Source: Jiangellales bacterium (GTDB taxonomy: Bacteria; Actinomycetota; Actinomycetes; Jiangellales; Jiangellaceae). From it: DNA of 64,000 bases. The stretch lies in the NCBI GenBank assembly GCA_030447955.1, contig JAUJNY010000003.1, positions 126,292 to 190,291 of the forward strand, written 5' to 3'. This document shows, one piece after another, positions 36,379 to 44,141 of the stretch. The notes below the pieces were generated by a model. It did no database searches. It had not been told where the DNA came from and saw only the letters and a program-made list of their open reading frames with translations. Every line of letters starts with the position of its first letter. The first letter of the stretch is position 1. Made by a program: the position numbers and the translations under genes.

Positions 36379-37308
36379 CGGTGGCAGGCCGACCACCTCG
36401 AGGGTCGTCGACGCCAGGCCGATCCCAGCGTCGTCGAGCTCACTGAGCACCTCCCGGGACATCTCGTCCTTGACATCGCGCGCGCCGTACACGCCGGTGA
36501 GGAACCGGACAGTGAGTTCCAGCCAGTTGTCGGTGAGCCGCCAGTAAACCTTCGGCTCGAGATCCGCGCCCCGCACGAAGTATCTGCGCTGCATCGTCTC
36601 GAGCGCCGCGGCAGGCAGCTCGCCCGCGGCGACCGTATGGCGGCGAGCTGCCGCCAGCAGGATCTGCTCGGCGACGTGCCGGTCGTCCCGGTAGGCGATC
36701 GGCACCAACATCTCCTCCCACAGGTAGGGGAAGTCGCGGGTGTAGTTGTAGACCGCCTCGTCGAACACCTTGTCGTTGGTGACGGTCACAACCCGCCCGG
36801 TGTACTGCCGGCTGCGCACCCACTGGGGCGGGTCGGCTCCCTGCACTGACGGCGGCTGCCCCATCTCCATGATCGTCGTCTTGATGAACCCGAGCGCGAT
36901 GACGTCACCGCGCACTCCCCCCATCGTGATCCGGTCACCGACGTTGAACGTGTCGCCGCGCAAGATGACGACGTAGCCGGCCACGGCGGTAATCACTTTC
37001 TGCAGGGCGAAGGCCAGGCCGGCGGTGACCAGCCCCAGCCCGGTGGCGAGCCGGGTCGGATCGTCGAACCAGATCGACAACACGCCGAGCAGCAGCAGTA
37101 CGGCGAAGCCCAGATTTATCGCCTGACGGGTCCAGAACCGGGCACGCTCGCCGCCGAGCCCGCGCTGCAAGAGGCGGGAGAGACTGCGGGCGACCCACCG
37201 TAAGACCGTCAGGACGAGCACGAGCCCCAGCGTCAGCAACAACTTGATGCCGTTCTCCTCGGAAAAGAACAGCAACCGGATCTCCTGACCGAACAACTCA
37301 ACAGTCAT
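36343..37308 (-). CDS. MscS-type mechanosensitive channel
   Basis: 321 residues from ATG 37308. Three N-terminal helices (IKLLLTLGLVLVLTVLRWV, INLGFAVLLLLGVLSIWF, TGLGLVTAGLAFALQKVITA), the last being the pore-lining helix that leads into VAGYVVILRGDTFNVGDRIT, the beta domain. The cytoplasmic cage region follows (VTNDKVFDEAVYNYTRDF). It releases solutes during hypo-osmotic shock. It is flanked by transport genes. Confidence 0.92.
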   Translation of the reverse strand: MTVELFGQEIRLLFFSEENGIKLLLTLGLVLVLTVLRWVARSLSRLLQRGLGGERARFWTRQAINLGFAVLLLLGVLSIWFDDPTRLATGLGLVTAGLAFALQKVITAVAGYVVILRGDTFNVGDRITMGGVRGDVIALGFIKTTIMEMGQPPSVQGADPPQWVRSRQYTGRVVTVTNDKVFDEAVYNYTRDFPYLWEEMLVPIAYRDDRHVAEQILLAAARRHTVAAGELPAAALETMQRRYFVRGADLEPKVYWRLTDNWLELTVRFLTGVYGARDVKDEMSREVLSELDDAGIGLASTTLEVVGLPPLRVTSQDRAGE

Positions 37309-37535
37309 GCCGGTCAGTCTGCCGATCACAGCGCTGGTCGGCTGACCGTGCATGCAGTCGTACGTCGGCGCGGCAAGCCCGAAAGGTCGGGAGAGCGCGC
37401 TTACGGGCATCGAACGGGTCGGTCCGGCGCCGCCGGCGGTGCGGACGCCGCCACGAGCAAGGACGCCTACCTGCGCGTTCTCCCCCGCGAGCGAGTGGGC
37501 TGTCGGCCGAGCAGTCGGTCCGGTAAGACTTGCCG

Positions 37536-37891
37536 ATGCGCACCTCCATCCGGTCCGCAGCCGACGCAACCGTGCGGCTGCTGGACGGGGTCGTTGTGTT
37601 GTGAGTCGTCCTCTGGTTGATCGCGGGCGCGTGCCTCAGCGACGAGCGTGGGCAGGCATCCCGACGACGCCGATCCTGGGGCTGTACCTGCCGCTGCGAC
37701 TCGAGCGTCGCCGAGAGGTGGCCGCCATCCAAGGAACCTTCGCGACGTCTGGTCGCGACCCAGGTCTGGACCGTTATCTGGCTGAACGGGCGATCAGCGT
37801 CCTCCCGTACGCCACCGTGCGGGAAGCCGAGCTGCGGCGCCTTGGACTTCACCCTCCGCGCCGTCAGACCCCTCGTCGAGTTGAGTTATGA
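37536..37891 (+). pseudogene. Decayed small membrane protein before the MMPL gene
   Basis: ATG 37536 opens MRTSIRSAADATVRLLDGVV followed by a hydrophobic segment split by TGA at 37602 (VVVL-stop-VVLWLIAGACLS). A shifted frame then gives TTPILGLYLPLRLERRREVA and AERAISVLPYATVREAELRR, ending at TGA 37889-37891. That stop overlaps the MMPL ATG in a classic ATGA junction, which argues the second frame was once translated. The region 37309-37535 holds no gene that I can see. Confidence 0.5.
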
Positions 37892-40149
37892 GCGATGCTC
37901 GCGAGGTCGGCCCCACCCTTCCCCGGGAGAGGCGGGTGGGCGGCTACGCGCGGTGGATGATCCGGCTTCGCTGGTTTGTGGTCACGTTTTGGGCGCTCGC
38001 CACCGCCGCATCGGTGCTCGTCCTGCCGCCCCTCTCCGCCGCGCGGAACGCCGACCTGCAGGGCTTCCTGCCCACGGACACTCCGGCGGTACGCACCGAG
38101 ATCCACTCGGTCGAGATCTTCGGATTTCCGCTGCTCGGGCGGACGGTCCTCGTTCAGCGCGATCCTGCCGGCCTATCGGCCGCCGACCAAGCTCAGACGG
38201 TGGCGCGTGCGGCGCGGGTGGCCCGCGGAGAGTACGACGACCTGGGGCCCCTGCGCGGTGCGTTGCCGGTCATCAACACTTTCGGCGCGTTCCCCGGCTC
38301 CACGGAACGGGACACGACCGCGTTGACGTACCTCTTCTACGGCCGAGACACCTCTTTCAGCGGACAGCTGCACTCCGCTCGCAACTACGCGGATCGATTC
38401 TTCGAGACCGACGAAGACGTCGTCGGTGTCACGGGGTCGGTGCCCGCCCGGCTGGCCCAGGCGCGCCTCATCCGGGAGTCGCTGCCCACCGTGGAACTGG
38501 CCACGCTGGCCGCAATCATCCTCATCGTCGGCGTGAGCTTCAGGTCGGTCGTGGCGCCGCTGGTCGCGCTCGTCACGACCGCCGTGGCCTTCACCCTGAC
38601 GCTGCGGCTGGCCGGCTACGTGGCGAGATTGCTTGGGGTCGCGGCTCCCGACGAACTCGAACCGCTCGTCGTCGTCCTGCTGCTCGGCATCGTCACCGAC
38701 TACGTGGTGTTCTTCACCTCGGCGCTGCGTCATGAGCTCGCCGAAGGCGCCGGCCGGCACGAGGCCGCACGAGCCGCCACCATGCGCTTCGCGCCGATCG
38801 TGGCGGCTGCCGGGCTCGCCGTGGCCGCCGGCACCGCCACGCTGGTGGTCGCCGACTCCGTGTTCTTCGCTGCTATGGGTCCGGGGCTAGCGTTCACCGT
38901 GTTGATGGGTCTCCTCGTGGCCGTCACCCTTGTACCGGCGCTGATGGCACTGCTCGGCCGGGCCATGTTCTGGCCAACGCACCACCGCTTGAAGCCCGCC
39001 TCTGTCGGCGTCCTGGGGGCTGAGTCCGTCACCGGCCGGGCGGGTGCCTCGACCAGGTGGCTGCCGACGAAGCGTCGGACGGCGGCGGTCACGGTCGGGG
39101 CCTGCGGCACCGTGCTCCTGCTGGCGGCTCTGCCGTTGCAGCGCCTGGACCTCGGCGTCTCCTTCGTCGCCTCGCTGCCGGGCGGCAACGGCGTACGGGA
39201 GGCCGCTGCCGCGGCGCAGTCGGGATTTGCACCCGGAATCCTGTCTCCCAGCGTCCTGCTCGTCGAGAACGTGGACGTCGACGGCGCGCGATCAGAGCTT
39301 GCCCGGATGGGCGAGCTGCTCGACCAGGTCCCCGGCGTGGCGGGCGTGCTCGCCCCCGGTAACCAGCCGCGGCAGCTGGAGGTAGGCACGCTGCTATCCC
39401 CTCGAGCAGGCGCTGCGCGCTTCCTCATCGTCCTCGAAGACCCGGCGCTGGGGGCACAGGCGATCGACACGCTCGAGCTGATCAGGAACCGGGTGCCCGC
39501 CCTGCTGACCGACAGTGGGCTGGAGGGTGCGACGGCCGCCCTCGCCGGTGACACGGCTGTCGCCGCCTTCACCGTCCAACAGACCCAGTCCGACCTGTTA
39601 CGGATCGCGATGGCCGCGCTGCTTGCCAACCTCCTCATGCTCGTACTGTTCCTGCGCGCGCTGCTGGCCCCGCTGTACCTGCTCGCTGTGACGGTGCTCT
39701 CCGTGGCTGCATCGCTCGGCCTCACTACGTACGTGTTCACCGAGCTGCTCCCCGGCGACGGGCTGACCTTCTACGTCCCGTTCGCCGCAGCGGTCCTGCT
39801 GCTCGCCCTGGGGTCCGACTACAACATCTTCGCGGTCGGCCACGTCTGGGAACTCGCCCGCCACCGACCGTTGCACGAGGCGATGGCGGAGTCCATGCCG
39901 CGTACGACTCGGGCGATCACTGTCGCCGGCATCACCCTCGCCGTGAGCTTCGCCATGCTGGCGCTGGTGCCGCTGCGGTCGTTCCGGGAACTGGCATTCG
40001 CCATGTTCGTCGGGATCCTGCTGGACATCTTCGTCGTCCGATCACTGCTCATGCCGGCGCTGTTGACGCTGGTGGGGCCGGCGAGCGCCTGGCCCAGCAG
40101 GCGGCTGCACCATCCGACGACCCCCGCCCATCCGCGCAGCGAGAGCTGA
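37888..40149 (+). CDS. MMPL-family RND transporter
   Basis: 753 residues, 11-12 membrane helices in two halves, each with a large extracellular loop. Helix 1 (RWFVVTFWALATAASVLVLP); the helix 2-6 block with VGVSFRSVVAPLVALVTTAV, and LLLGIVTDYVVFFTSALRHE containing the conserved proton-relay Asp-Tyr. The second half repeats this as LLLALGSDYNIFAVGHVWE. It ends without the long cytoplasmic domain of MmpL3. Likely exports a lipid, glycolipid or siderophore precursor; no biosynthetic partner is adjacent. Confidence 0.9.
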   Translation: MSDAREVGPTLPRERRVGGYARWMIRLRWFVVTFWALATAASVLVLPPLSAARNADLQGFLPTDTPAVRTEIHSVEIFGFPLLGRTVLVQRDPAGLSAADQAQTVARAARVARGEYDDLGPLRGALPVINTFGAFPGSTERDTTALTYLFYGRDTSFSGQLHSARNYADRFFETDEDVVGVTGSVPARLAQARLIRESLPTVELATLAAIILIVGVSFRSVVAPLVALVTTAVAFTLTLRLAGYVARLLGVAAPDELEPLVVVLLLGIVTDYVVFFTSALRHELAEGAGRHEAARAATMRFAPIVAAAGLAVAAGTATLVVADSVFFAAMGPGLAFTVLMGLLVAVTLVPALMALLGRAMFWPTHHRLKPASVGVLGAESVTGRAGASTRWLPTKRRTAAVTVGACGTVLLLAALPLQRLDLGVSFVASLPGGNGVREAAAAAQSGFAPGILSPSVLLVENVDVDGARSELARMGELLDQVPGVAGVLAPGNQPRQLEVGTLLSPRAGAARFLIVLEDPALGAQAIDTLELIRNRVPALLTDSGLEGATAALAGDTAVAAFTVQQTQSDLLRIAMAALLANLLMLVLFLRALLAPLYLLAVTVLSVAASLGLTTYVFTELLPGDGLTFYVPFAAAVLLLALGSDYNIFAVGHVWELARHRPLHEAMAESMPRTTRAITVAGITLAVSFAMLALVPLRSFRELAFAMFVGILLDIFVVRSLLMPALLTLVGPASAWPSRRLHHPTTPAHPRSES

Positions 40150-40205
40150 GCCGCCGAGCGGCGCAGCAGCTCCGCAGCTCAGGTGGGCCCCAACTCAGGT
40201 GGAGC

Positions 40206-40258
40206 TCAGGTGGGTGGGCCGTCTGGGACTCGAACCCAGAACCCGCGGATTAAAAGTC
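40206..40258. repeat. Left attachment site (partial tRNA-Lys copy)
   Basis: 53 bases identical to 48702-48754. It contains the 3' half of tRNA-Lys from the anticodon loop to the discriminator, without the 5' half, so it is the copy made by integration. Three ctcaggtgg copies (40178, 40194, 40205) lie at and just before its outer edge. Confidence 0.92.
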
Positions 40259-40291
40259 GCGTCGACGGCGTGCCGGGGGATGCCGCCGGGT

Positions 40292-40311
40292 GACGTTCCC
40301 GCAGGTCAGGT
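40292..40311. repeat. Candidate integrase arm-type site (left)
   Basis: gacgttcccgcaggtcaggt is identical to 48688-48707 at the other end of the element. A 20-base exact match outside the core suggests an arm site bound by the integrase N terminus. A second shared 13-base word, gtgagcaatccgt, lies at 40376 and 48632. Confidence 0.5.
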
Positions 40312-40518
40312 CCCGTCTGCCGCGTCGTCGCGTGTCGGCTGCTGCTGCTCACAGGCGGGGTGTGCCGGAGATTCTGTGAGCAATCCGTTGACAGTCGGAG
40401 AGCATGCCCGGGGGTGGGGCGGTGCGAGGAAGCCGGCCTCAGTGGATCATCGCGGAGCGGTGGCCCCCGTACTCTCGCTCACGTGCCCAGCGGGAGTGGC
40501 CTATGGCTCAACGAAGCC

Positions 40519-40935
40519 ATGCAGTCCCTGTTGGCCCTCAGCTCTTTCGTCCTTAGCGTGGGCCTCGTAATCCGAGGCGTCTGGACCAAGCGCGCGGCCA
40601 GCTTGGAAGCCCGGCTGGAGCGCTACGCGGACGCCTGGCCCGACGGGCGGCCACGGGCCAGACACCGTCTCGTCGTCGTCAACCATGGTCCGGCGAGGGC
40701 GCGCGACGTCACCGTTCGGCTGGTCAATGAGCACGGCGCTGATTACGTGGGGACGTTGCTAACCGACAAACACCTGCTGCCTGTCCCAGTGCTCCACGCA
40801 GGCCAGGACTTCCATAGCGAGGTGGTGGTGTCCTATGGCGCTAACCCCGCTCGAGGAGTGGTGCTGGCGTGGAGCGACGGCCGGCGCAAACGCCAGACCC
40901 TCACCGTCTGGCTGAGTGCCCGACAGATCATCTGA
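40519..40935 (+). CDS. Element-borne single-helix membrane protein
   Basis: 138 residues from ATG 40519 (GTG 40483 possible). One N-terminal helix (SLLALSSFVLSVGLVIRGVW) followed by an Arg-rich stretch and a beta-rich C-terminal domain (RHRLVVVNHGPARARDVTVR, VLAWSDGRRKRQTLTV) resembling immunoglobulin-like folds in SMEK/DUF-type accessory proteins. It is the leftmost gene of the element and oriented against most neighbours, a common place for host-benefit cargo. Function unknown. Confidence 0.6.
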   Translation: MQSLLALSSFVLSVGLVIRGVWTKRAASLEARLERYADAWPDGRPRARHRLVVVNHGPARARDVTVRLVNEHGADYVGTLLTDKHLLPVPVLHAGQDFHSEVVVSYGANPARGVVLAWSDGRRKRQTLTVWLSARQII

Positions 40936-40992
40936 CTCGAGCCTGACGGTGATCGCTTCGGGATACTGGTGAAACGCGAGTCCTCAGAACGA

Positions 40993-41281
40993 TCACCGAC
41001 CACGCACGAGGATGCCGACGCGTCGCAGGTCGTTGACGGCGGCGGTGAGGACGTCACGGCGTGCGGGTGAACCGGGGGGCAGGTCCCGGGCCTCGTAGGC
41101 GCAGCGCCGGAGGTACAGCTCGACGGCACGCGCCGCCGCGGGGGCGGTGGAAACGGCTGTCGCGGCCGGGCCGAGGGTGAGGACGCCAGCCCCCTTCGCA
41201 GACGGCACAGTCCGGGGTGACCAGGCCGGCGTACCGCTCCGCGCACAGGGGGCACGTCCGGCGGGGCGCGGGCGCTGTCAG
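40993..41281 (-). pseudogene. Frameshifted zinc-ribbon small protein
   Basis: Two frames with strong GC3 join near 41190. The first begins at a possible CTG 41281 (CTGA overlap with the upstream stop) and reads RRTCPLCAERYAGLVTPDCA then VCEGG; the second continues GVLTLGPAATAVSTAPAAAR and ends DLRRVGILVRGR. The total length is not a multiple of three. I read it as one gene with a frameshift, or programmed shifting. An intact short form from GTG 41208 (71 residues) is the fallback. Confidence 0.45.
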
Positions 41282-41502
41282 AACATCCTCGTGGCGAGGG
41301 ACCGCCCGCCGGGGTCGGTGCGCGCGGTGTGCTCGGCGAGCGCCTCGGCGTACGCCCGGTCGGTGAAGTCCTCGAGCGTGTCGAGGCCGCGCTGGTGCCG
41401 TCGCCACCCTTCCGGTCCGCCCGTGATCACCTCATGGCAGCGGTCGCAGCGCCGCTCCCCGGGGCCGAGCTGGTCGGCGGTCTGCTGGACGGGATTAGTT
41501 CC
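41278..41502 (-). CDS. Small zinc-knuckle-like protein with unclear start
   Basis: The open frame reads RRCDRCHEVITGGPEGWRRH, then LDTLEDFTDRAYAEALAEHT and a MF-stop ending, with coding-like codon use. An in-frame TAG closes it at 41503-41505, and there is no ATG/GTG before GTG 41430, which would remove the CDRC pair. It may therefore be 5'-truncated. Its stop overlaps the next frame by the CTGA junction. Confidence 0.45.
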   Translation of the reverse strand, partial: GTNPVQQTADQLGPGERRCDRCHEVITGGPEGWRRHQRGLDTLEDFTDRAYAEALAEHTARTDPGGRSLATRMF

Positions 41503-41555
41503 CTAGCATCGCTTCCAGCTTCCCTTACAGCATGCTTTGTGGCATCGTTCCGGGC

Positions 41556-41801
41556 ATGACGGACAAGGTGCGAGAGAACCGACTTCGACGGACGGCTGAG
41601 CGGCGAGGCCTGCGGTTGGCCAAGTCCCGTCGCCGCGACCCCAACGCACACGACTTCGGCACGTATTGGCTGCTCTCGATCCGGGACAACGCGCACGTGT
41701 TCCCGGGTGGCGGGGCGTACCGGGGCGCGCCCGGCGCTGACCTGGACGAGATCGAGCAATGGCTGTCCGGCGCCCATGCCACCGAGGTCTCGGCAGGCTA
41801 G
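41556..41801 (+). CDS. Small conserved actinobacterial protein
   Basis: 81 residues from ATG 41556. MTDKVRENRLRRTAERRGLR, LAKSRRRDPNAHDFGTYWLL and LDEIEQWLSG match a small basic family often seen on actinobacterial plasmids and integrative elements (RRMAERxGLxLxKSRRRDP-type). The basic N-terminal helix suggests nucleic-acid binding; no function is established. An upstream ATG at 41532 is less likely. Confidence 0.75.
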   Translation: MTDKVRENRLRRTAERRGLRLAKSRRRDPNAHDFGTYWLLSIRDNAHVFPGGGAYRGAPGADLDEIEQWLSGAHATEVSAG

Positions 41802-41866
41802 TAGTCACGGGACTGGCCGGTCCCTCCCCGCCACACCGTGGGATGCGCAGCGGGGAGGGCCGACGA

Positions 41867-42124
41867 TCAGGGGCGAGGTCCAGGGAGCGCCGCTGCCCGG
41901 GCCTCCCGGCGCTGGGACCGCAACGTGGCCTCGATCGCGTCGACGTTCGCCACCCGCGGCCACCACGGCGGCGGTGTTTCTTCGCCGCAGACAACCTCGT
42001 TGTGCAAGGCGTGCAGGACGGCCTGATCACGGGGGATGGCGGCGCGGTCGCCGATGCCGAGGACCTGGCCGTCGTGGAGTCGTACGGGACGCCGGGCGAC
42101 GACTGTCACCGTCTCGGCGGTCAT
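41867..42124 (-). CDS. Small element protein, last gene of the operon
   Basis: 85 residues from ATG 42124, overlapping the previous stop by four bases. MTAETVTVVARRPVRLHDGQ, VLGIGDRAAIPRDQAVLHAL; ends Arg/Ala-rich. It resembles short phage head-tail or DNA-associated beta proteins only in size; I do not recognise it. Confidence 0.6.
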   Translation of the reverse strand: MTAETVTVVARRPVRLHDGQVLGIGDRAAIPRDQAVLHALHNEVVCGEETPPPWWPRVANVDAIEATLRSQRREARAAALPGPRP

Positions 42125-42354
42125 GACCGGACCCCCGCGAGCCGGTCGAGGTCGCGCTCGAATGCGTCCCACGCGGCCTCCGAGGGCTGGGCCTCACGCA
42201 TCGCGGCGACCGCGGCGGTGGCCGGCTGTCGAGTAGCGCCGAACCGGGCGTCCTCGACAGCCTGCCTTCGGGCCTTCGCGGCGGCCGCGCGGGCGGTGGC
42301 ACCGAGCAGGCCGGCAAGTTCGGTGGCGGTGACGGTGTAGATGATGTCGCTCAT
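42121..42354 (-). CDS. Small helical element protein
   Basis: 77 residues from ATG 42354. MSDIIYTVTATELAGLLGAT then AARAAAAKARRQAVEDARFG; mostly Ala-rich helix with ASEAAWDAFERDLDRL-type ending. Coupled by a 4-base overlap to the next gene. Function unknown. Confidence 0.6.
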   Translation of the reverse strand: MSDIIYTVTATELAGLLGATARAAAAKARRQAVEDARFGATRQPATAAVAAMREAQPSEAAWDAFERDLDRLAGVRS

Positions 42355-42385
42355 TCGGGGTCCTCCAGGTTCGTCGTTACTGACG

Positions 42386-42712
42386 CTACGTGCGGGGTGT
42401 GACAGGGCGGCGGCCGGTGGCGAGGTTCTCCCTCGCATACCGGTCGGCTTCGGCGTCGTCGCGGGCGAACGATCCCCGGTGTGCCTCGTCCTCGTGGTCG
42501 ACGAGGTTCCCGTCCTCGTCCTCCGACCACGGTGCCACGATGCGGCGGCCTTCGGCGCGCGCGGCGGCGATCAGGGCGGCTAGCCGGGGGTCCCCCCTGA
42601 GGTGCGCGCCGCCCCACACGAGGACGTAGTCGTCGTCCACGGGGTCGGCTAGCTCGCGGACCTGCTCCTCGAGGCGGGCGGTGCGACGGTGCAGGTCGCC
42701 GGTCTCAGTCAT
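42386..42712 (-). CDS. Small acidic element protein
   Basis: 108 residues from ATG 42712, in a 4-base overlap with the coiled-coil gene. The N terminus is a short coiled coil (LHRRTARLEEQVRELADPVD), then DDDYVLVWGGAHLRGDPRLA and IAAARAEGRRIVAPWSEDED, acidic and Tyr/Trp-containing. It resembles small nucleic-acid-mimic-sized proteins but has no diagnostic motif. Confidence 0.6.
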   Translation of the reverse strand: MTETGDLHRRTARLEEQVRELADPVDDDYVLVWGGAHLRGDPRLAALIAAARAEGRRIVAPWSEDEDGNLVDHEDEAHRGSFARDDAEADRYARENLATGRRPVTPRT

Positions 42713-43221
42713 GCGATCCTCCGCGGTCCGGTGCGTTGGGCGGTGGCGTGGAGCTGGGCGACCTGCGCCTCGAGTGCGGTGATCTGCGCCTCGAGCGCGG
42801 CGACCTTGGTGGCGTGGAGGGCGACCCCGGCGACGGCGGCGACGACGCGCCCCCGGGCCAGCGGGTCGGCGTCGGAGTAGTTGCGGACCCGGTCCAGCTC
42901 GCTGAGGACCACGGCCAGGACGGCCGCGGCGGTGCACCCGGGGTCCACGTCGGGTCCTACGTTCGCGGGGTCGCCACCGGCCGGGCGGGCCGGTTTCACG
43001 CTCACGGACGCGGTGTTGGGGTCTACAGGACCCACGGGGTCTACGCGGCCGGTGTGGCGGGAGCGCGCTCGCCTCGCGCTCTCCCGCTTGGCCTGGCGGC
43101 GGCGTTCGACGTCGCGGTACGGCACGACCCCGATGGTCGGTGGCGGCGCTGACAGGTGGGGGGACGACGCGGCCCCGGTGAGGCTGCCCCTCGGGGGTGT
43201 CAGCGTCCCGGTGGCGGTCAC
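42709..43221 (-). CDS. Element protein with basic middle and C-terminal coiled coil
   Basis: 170 residues from GTG 43221 in a GTGA overlap with the TOPRIM gene. Pro/Ser-rich N terminus, then YRDVERRRQAKRESARRARS, a strongly basic stretch, and a C-terminal Leu-zipper-like helix (KVAALEAQITALEAQVAQLH). The layout (basic region plus coiled coil) fits a DNA-binding accessory for the adjacent TOPRIM protein; inference only. Confidence 0.65.
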   Translation of the reverse strand: MTATGTLTPPRGSLTGAASSPHLSAPPPTIGVVPYRDVERRRQAKRESARRARSRHTGRVDPVGPVDPNTASVSVKPARPAGGDPANVGPDVDPGCTAAAVLAVVLSELDRVRNYSDADPLARGRVVAAVAGVALHATKVAALEAQITALEAQVAQLHATAQRTGPRRIA

Positions 43222-44141
43222 GACGTCCCCCACTTCCCGGCGAGGGCGAGCAGCCCGCGCCGCTCGGAGTCCTCGGCAGCCACGAGGACCCGCAGCTCGT
43301 GCGGGTCGATGTAGGCGGTGATCGCCTCCGCGACGATGGTCCGCAACGTGGGCGCCTCGATGGCTTCGACCTCGACGGCGGGGCCGTCCCATCGCCTGCG
43401 GCTCTCGGTGATCGGGTCGTGCCAGGTGTTCTTCTTCGGGGCGGTCCCGAGCAGGTGCATGTCCTCGACTTGCTCGGGGGTGCACGCCAGGCGCCGCCAG
43501 CGGAAGGACCGTCCGCCGGAGTAGCGGGTCAGCTTGTCCTGCAGGTGCGCCTCGATCTCCACGCCGGCCGGGTCCAGGTCGCCGATGTAGAGGATCGCCA
43601 CCTCGCGGGGGTCGTGCTCGTACTGCCGGGCCGCGGTGTACGCGAAGCTCGCCGAGGTCTGCCCGGATATGGGGTACAGCGGCACGTCCCACTCCGAGGT
43701 CACCGGGTAGAGGACCCCGGCCGCGGACTTCGACTCGCACCACACCTCGACGAGCACGTTCGAGCTTGACCACAGTGCCCGCCGGTAGCTGGCACCCAGC
43801 TCACGCAGTGCGTCCTCCACCCCGTCGTAGGTGGTCGCGCGGTGCACCCAGCGGGTGGCGTCGACGATCCACTCGTAGGGGATGTCGCCGGCCTCCCGCA
43901 TGTCCATCAGGGCGCGCTGCACCTGCCGATAACCAGCCTCGGTCTTCGGCACCACGCCGAGCGCCACGGCGCGGTAGTAGGTGAAGCGCACGCCGGTCGG
44001 CTGGGCGTCAGCGACGATCTCGTACAGCGCACGACGTCGAGACAGCATCTGCGCCCTGGTCGACCGACCCCGTCTTAGGTGGCCTGCACCGTAGGCCGCC
44101 GGACTCGCCGCGGCCGTGCCCTCGCCGGCGGGATCGGTCAT
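43218..44141 (-). CDS. TOPRIM-domain protein, TopoVI-A/Spo11-like
   Basis: 307 residues from ATG 44141 (ATGA overlap). N-terminal winged-helix-like part with VRFTYYRAVALGVVPKTEAG, carrying a Tyr-Tyr pair at the place of the Spo11/TopoVI-A cleavage tyrosine, and YRQVQRALMDMREAGDIPYE. The TOPRIM domain follows: VLVEVWCESKSAAGVL supplies the conserved Glu, VPLYPISGQTSASFAYTAAR the middle strand, and AILYIGDLDPAGVEIEAHLQ the Asp-x-Asp metal site. It should bind or nick DNA. Known relatives sit in phages and mobile elements. No TopoVI-B (GHKL) partner is nearby; the neighbouring ATPase may take that role. Confidence 0.7.
   Translation of the reverse strand: MTDPAGEGTAAASPAAYGAGHLRRGRSTRAQMLSRRRALYEIVADAQPTGVRFTYYRAVALGVVPKTEAGYRQVQRALMDMREAGDIPYEWIVDATRWVHRATTYDGVEDALRELGASYRRALWSSSNVLVEVWCESKSAAGVLYPVTSEWDVPLYPISGQTSASFAYTAARQYEHDPREVAILYIGDLDPAGVEIEAHLQDKLTRYSGGRSFRWRRLACTPEQVEDMHLLGTAPKKNTWHDPITESRRRWDGPAVEVEAIEAPTLRTIVAEAITAYIDPHELRVLVAAEDSERRGLLALAGKWGTS

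Noticed and set aside
40199-40570. Open frame with GLEPRTRGLK-like peptide
   Set aside because: This is translation of antisense tRNA sequence in the left attachment site, a frequent false gene call.
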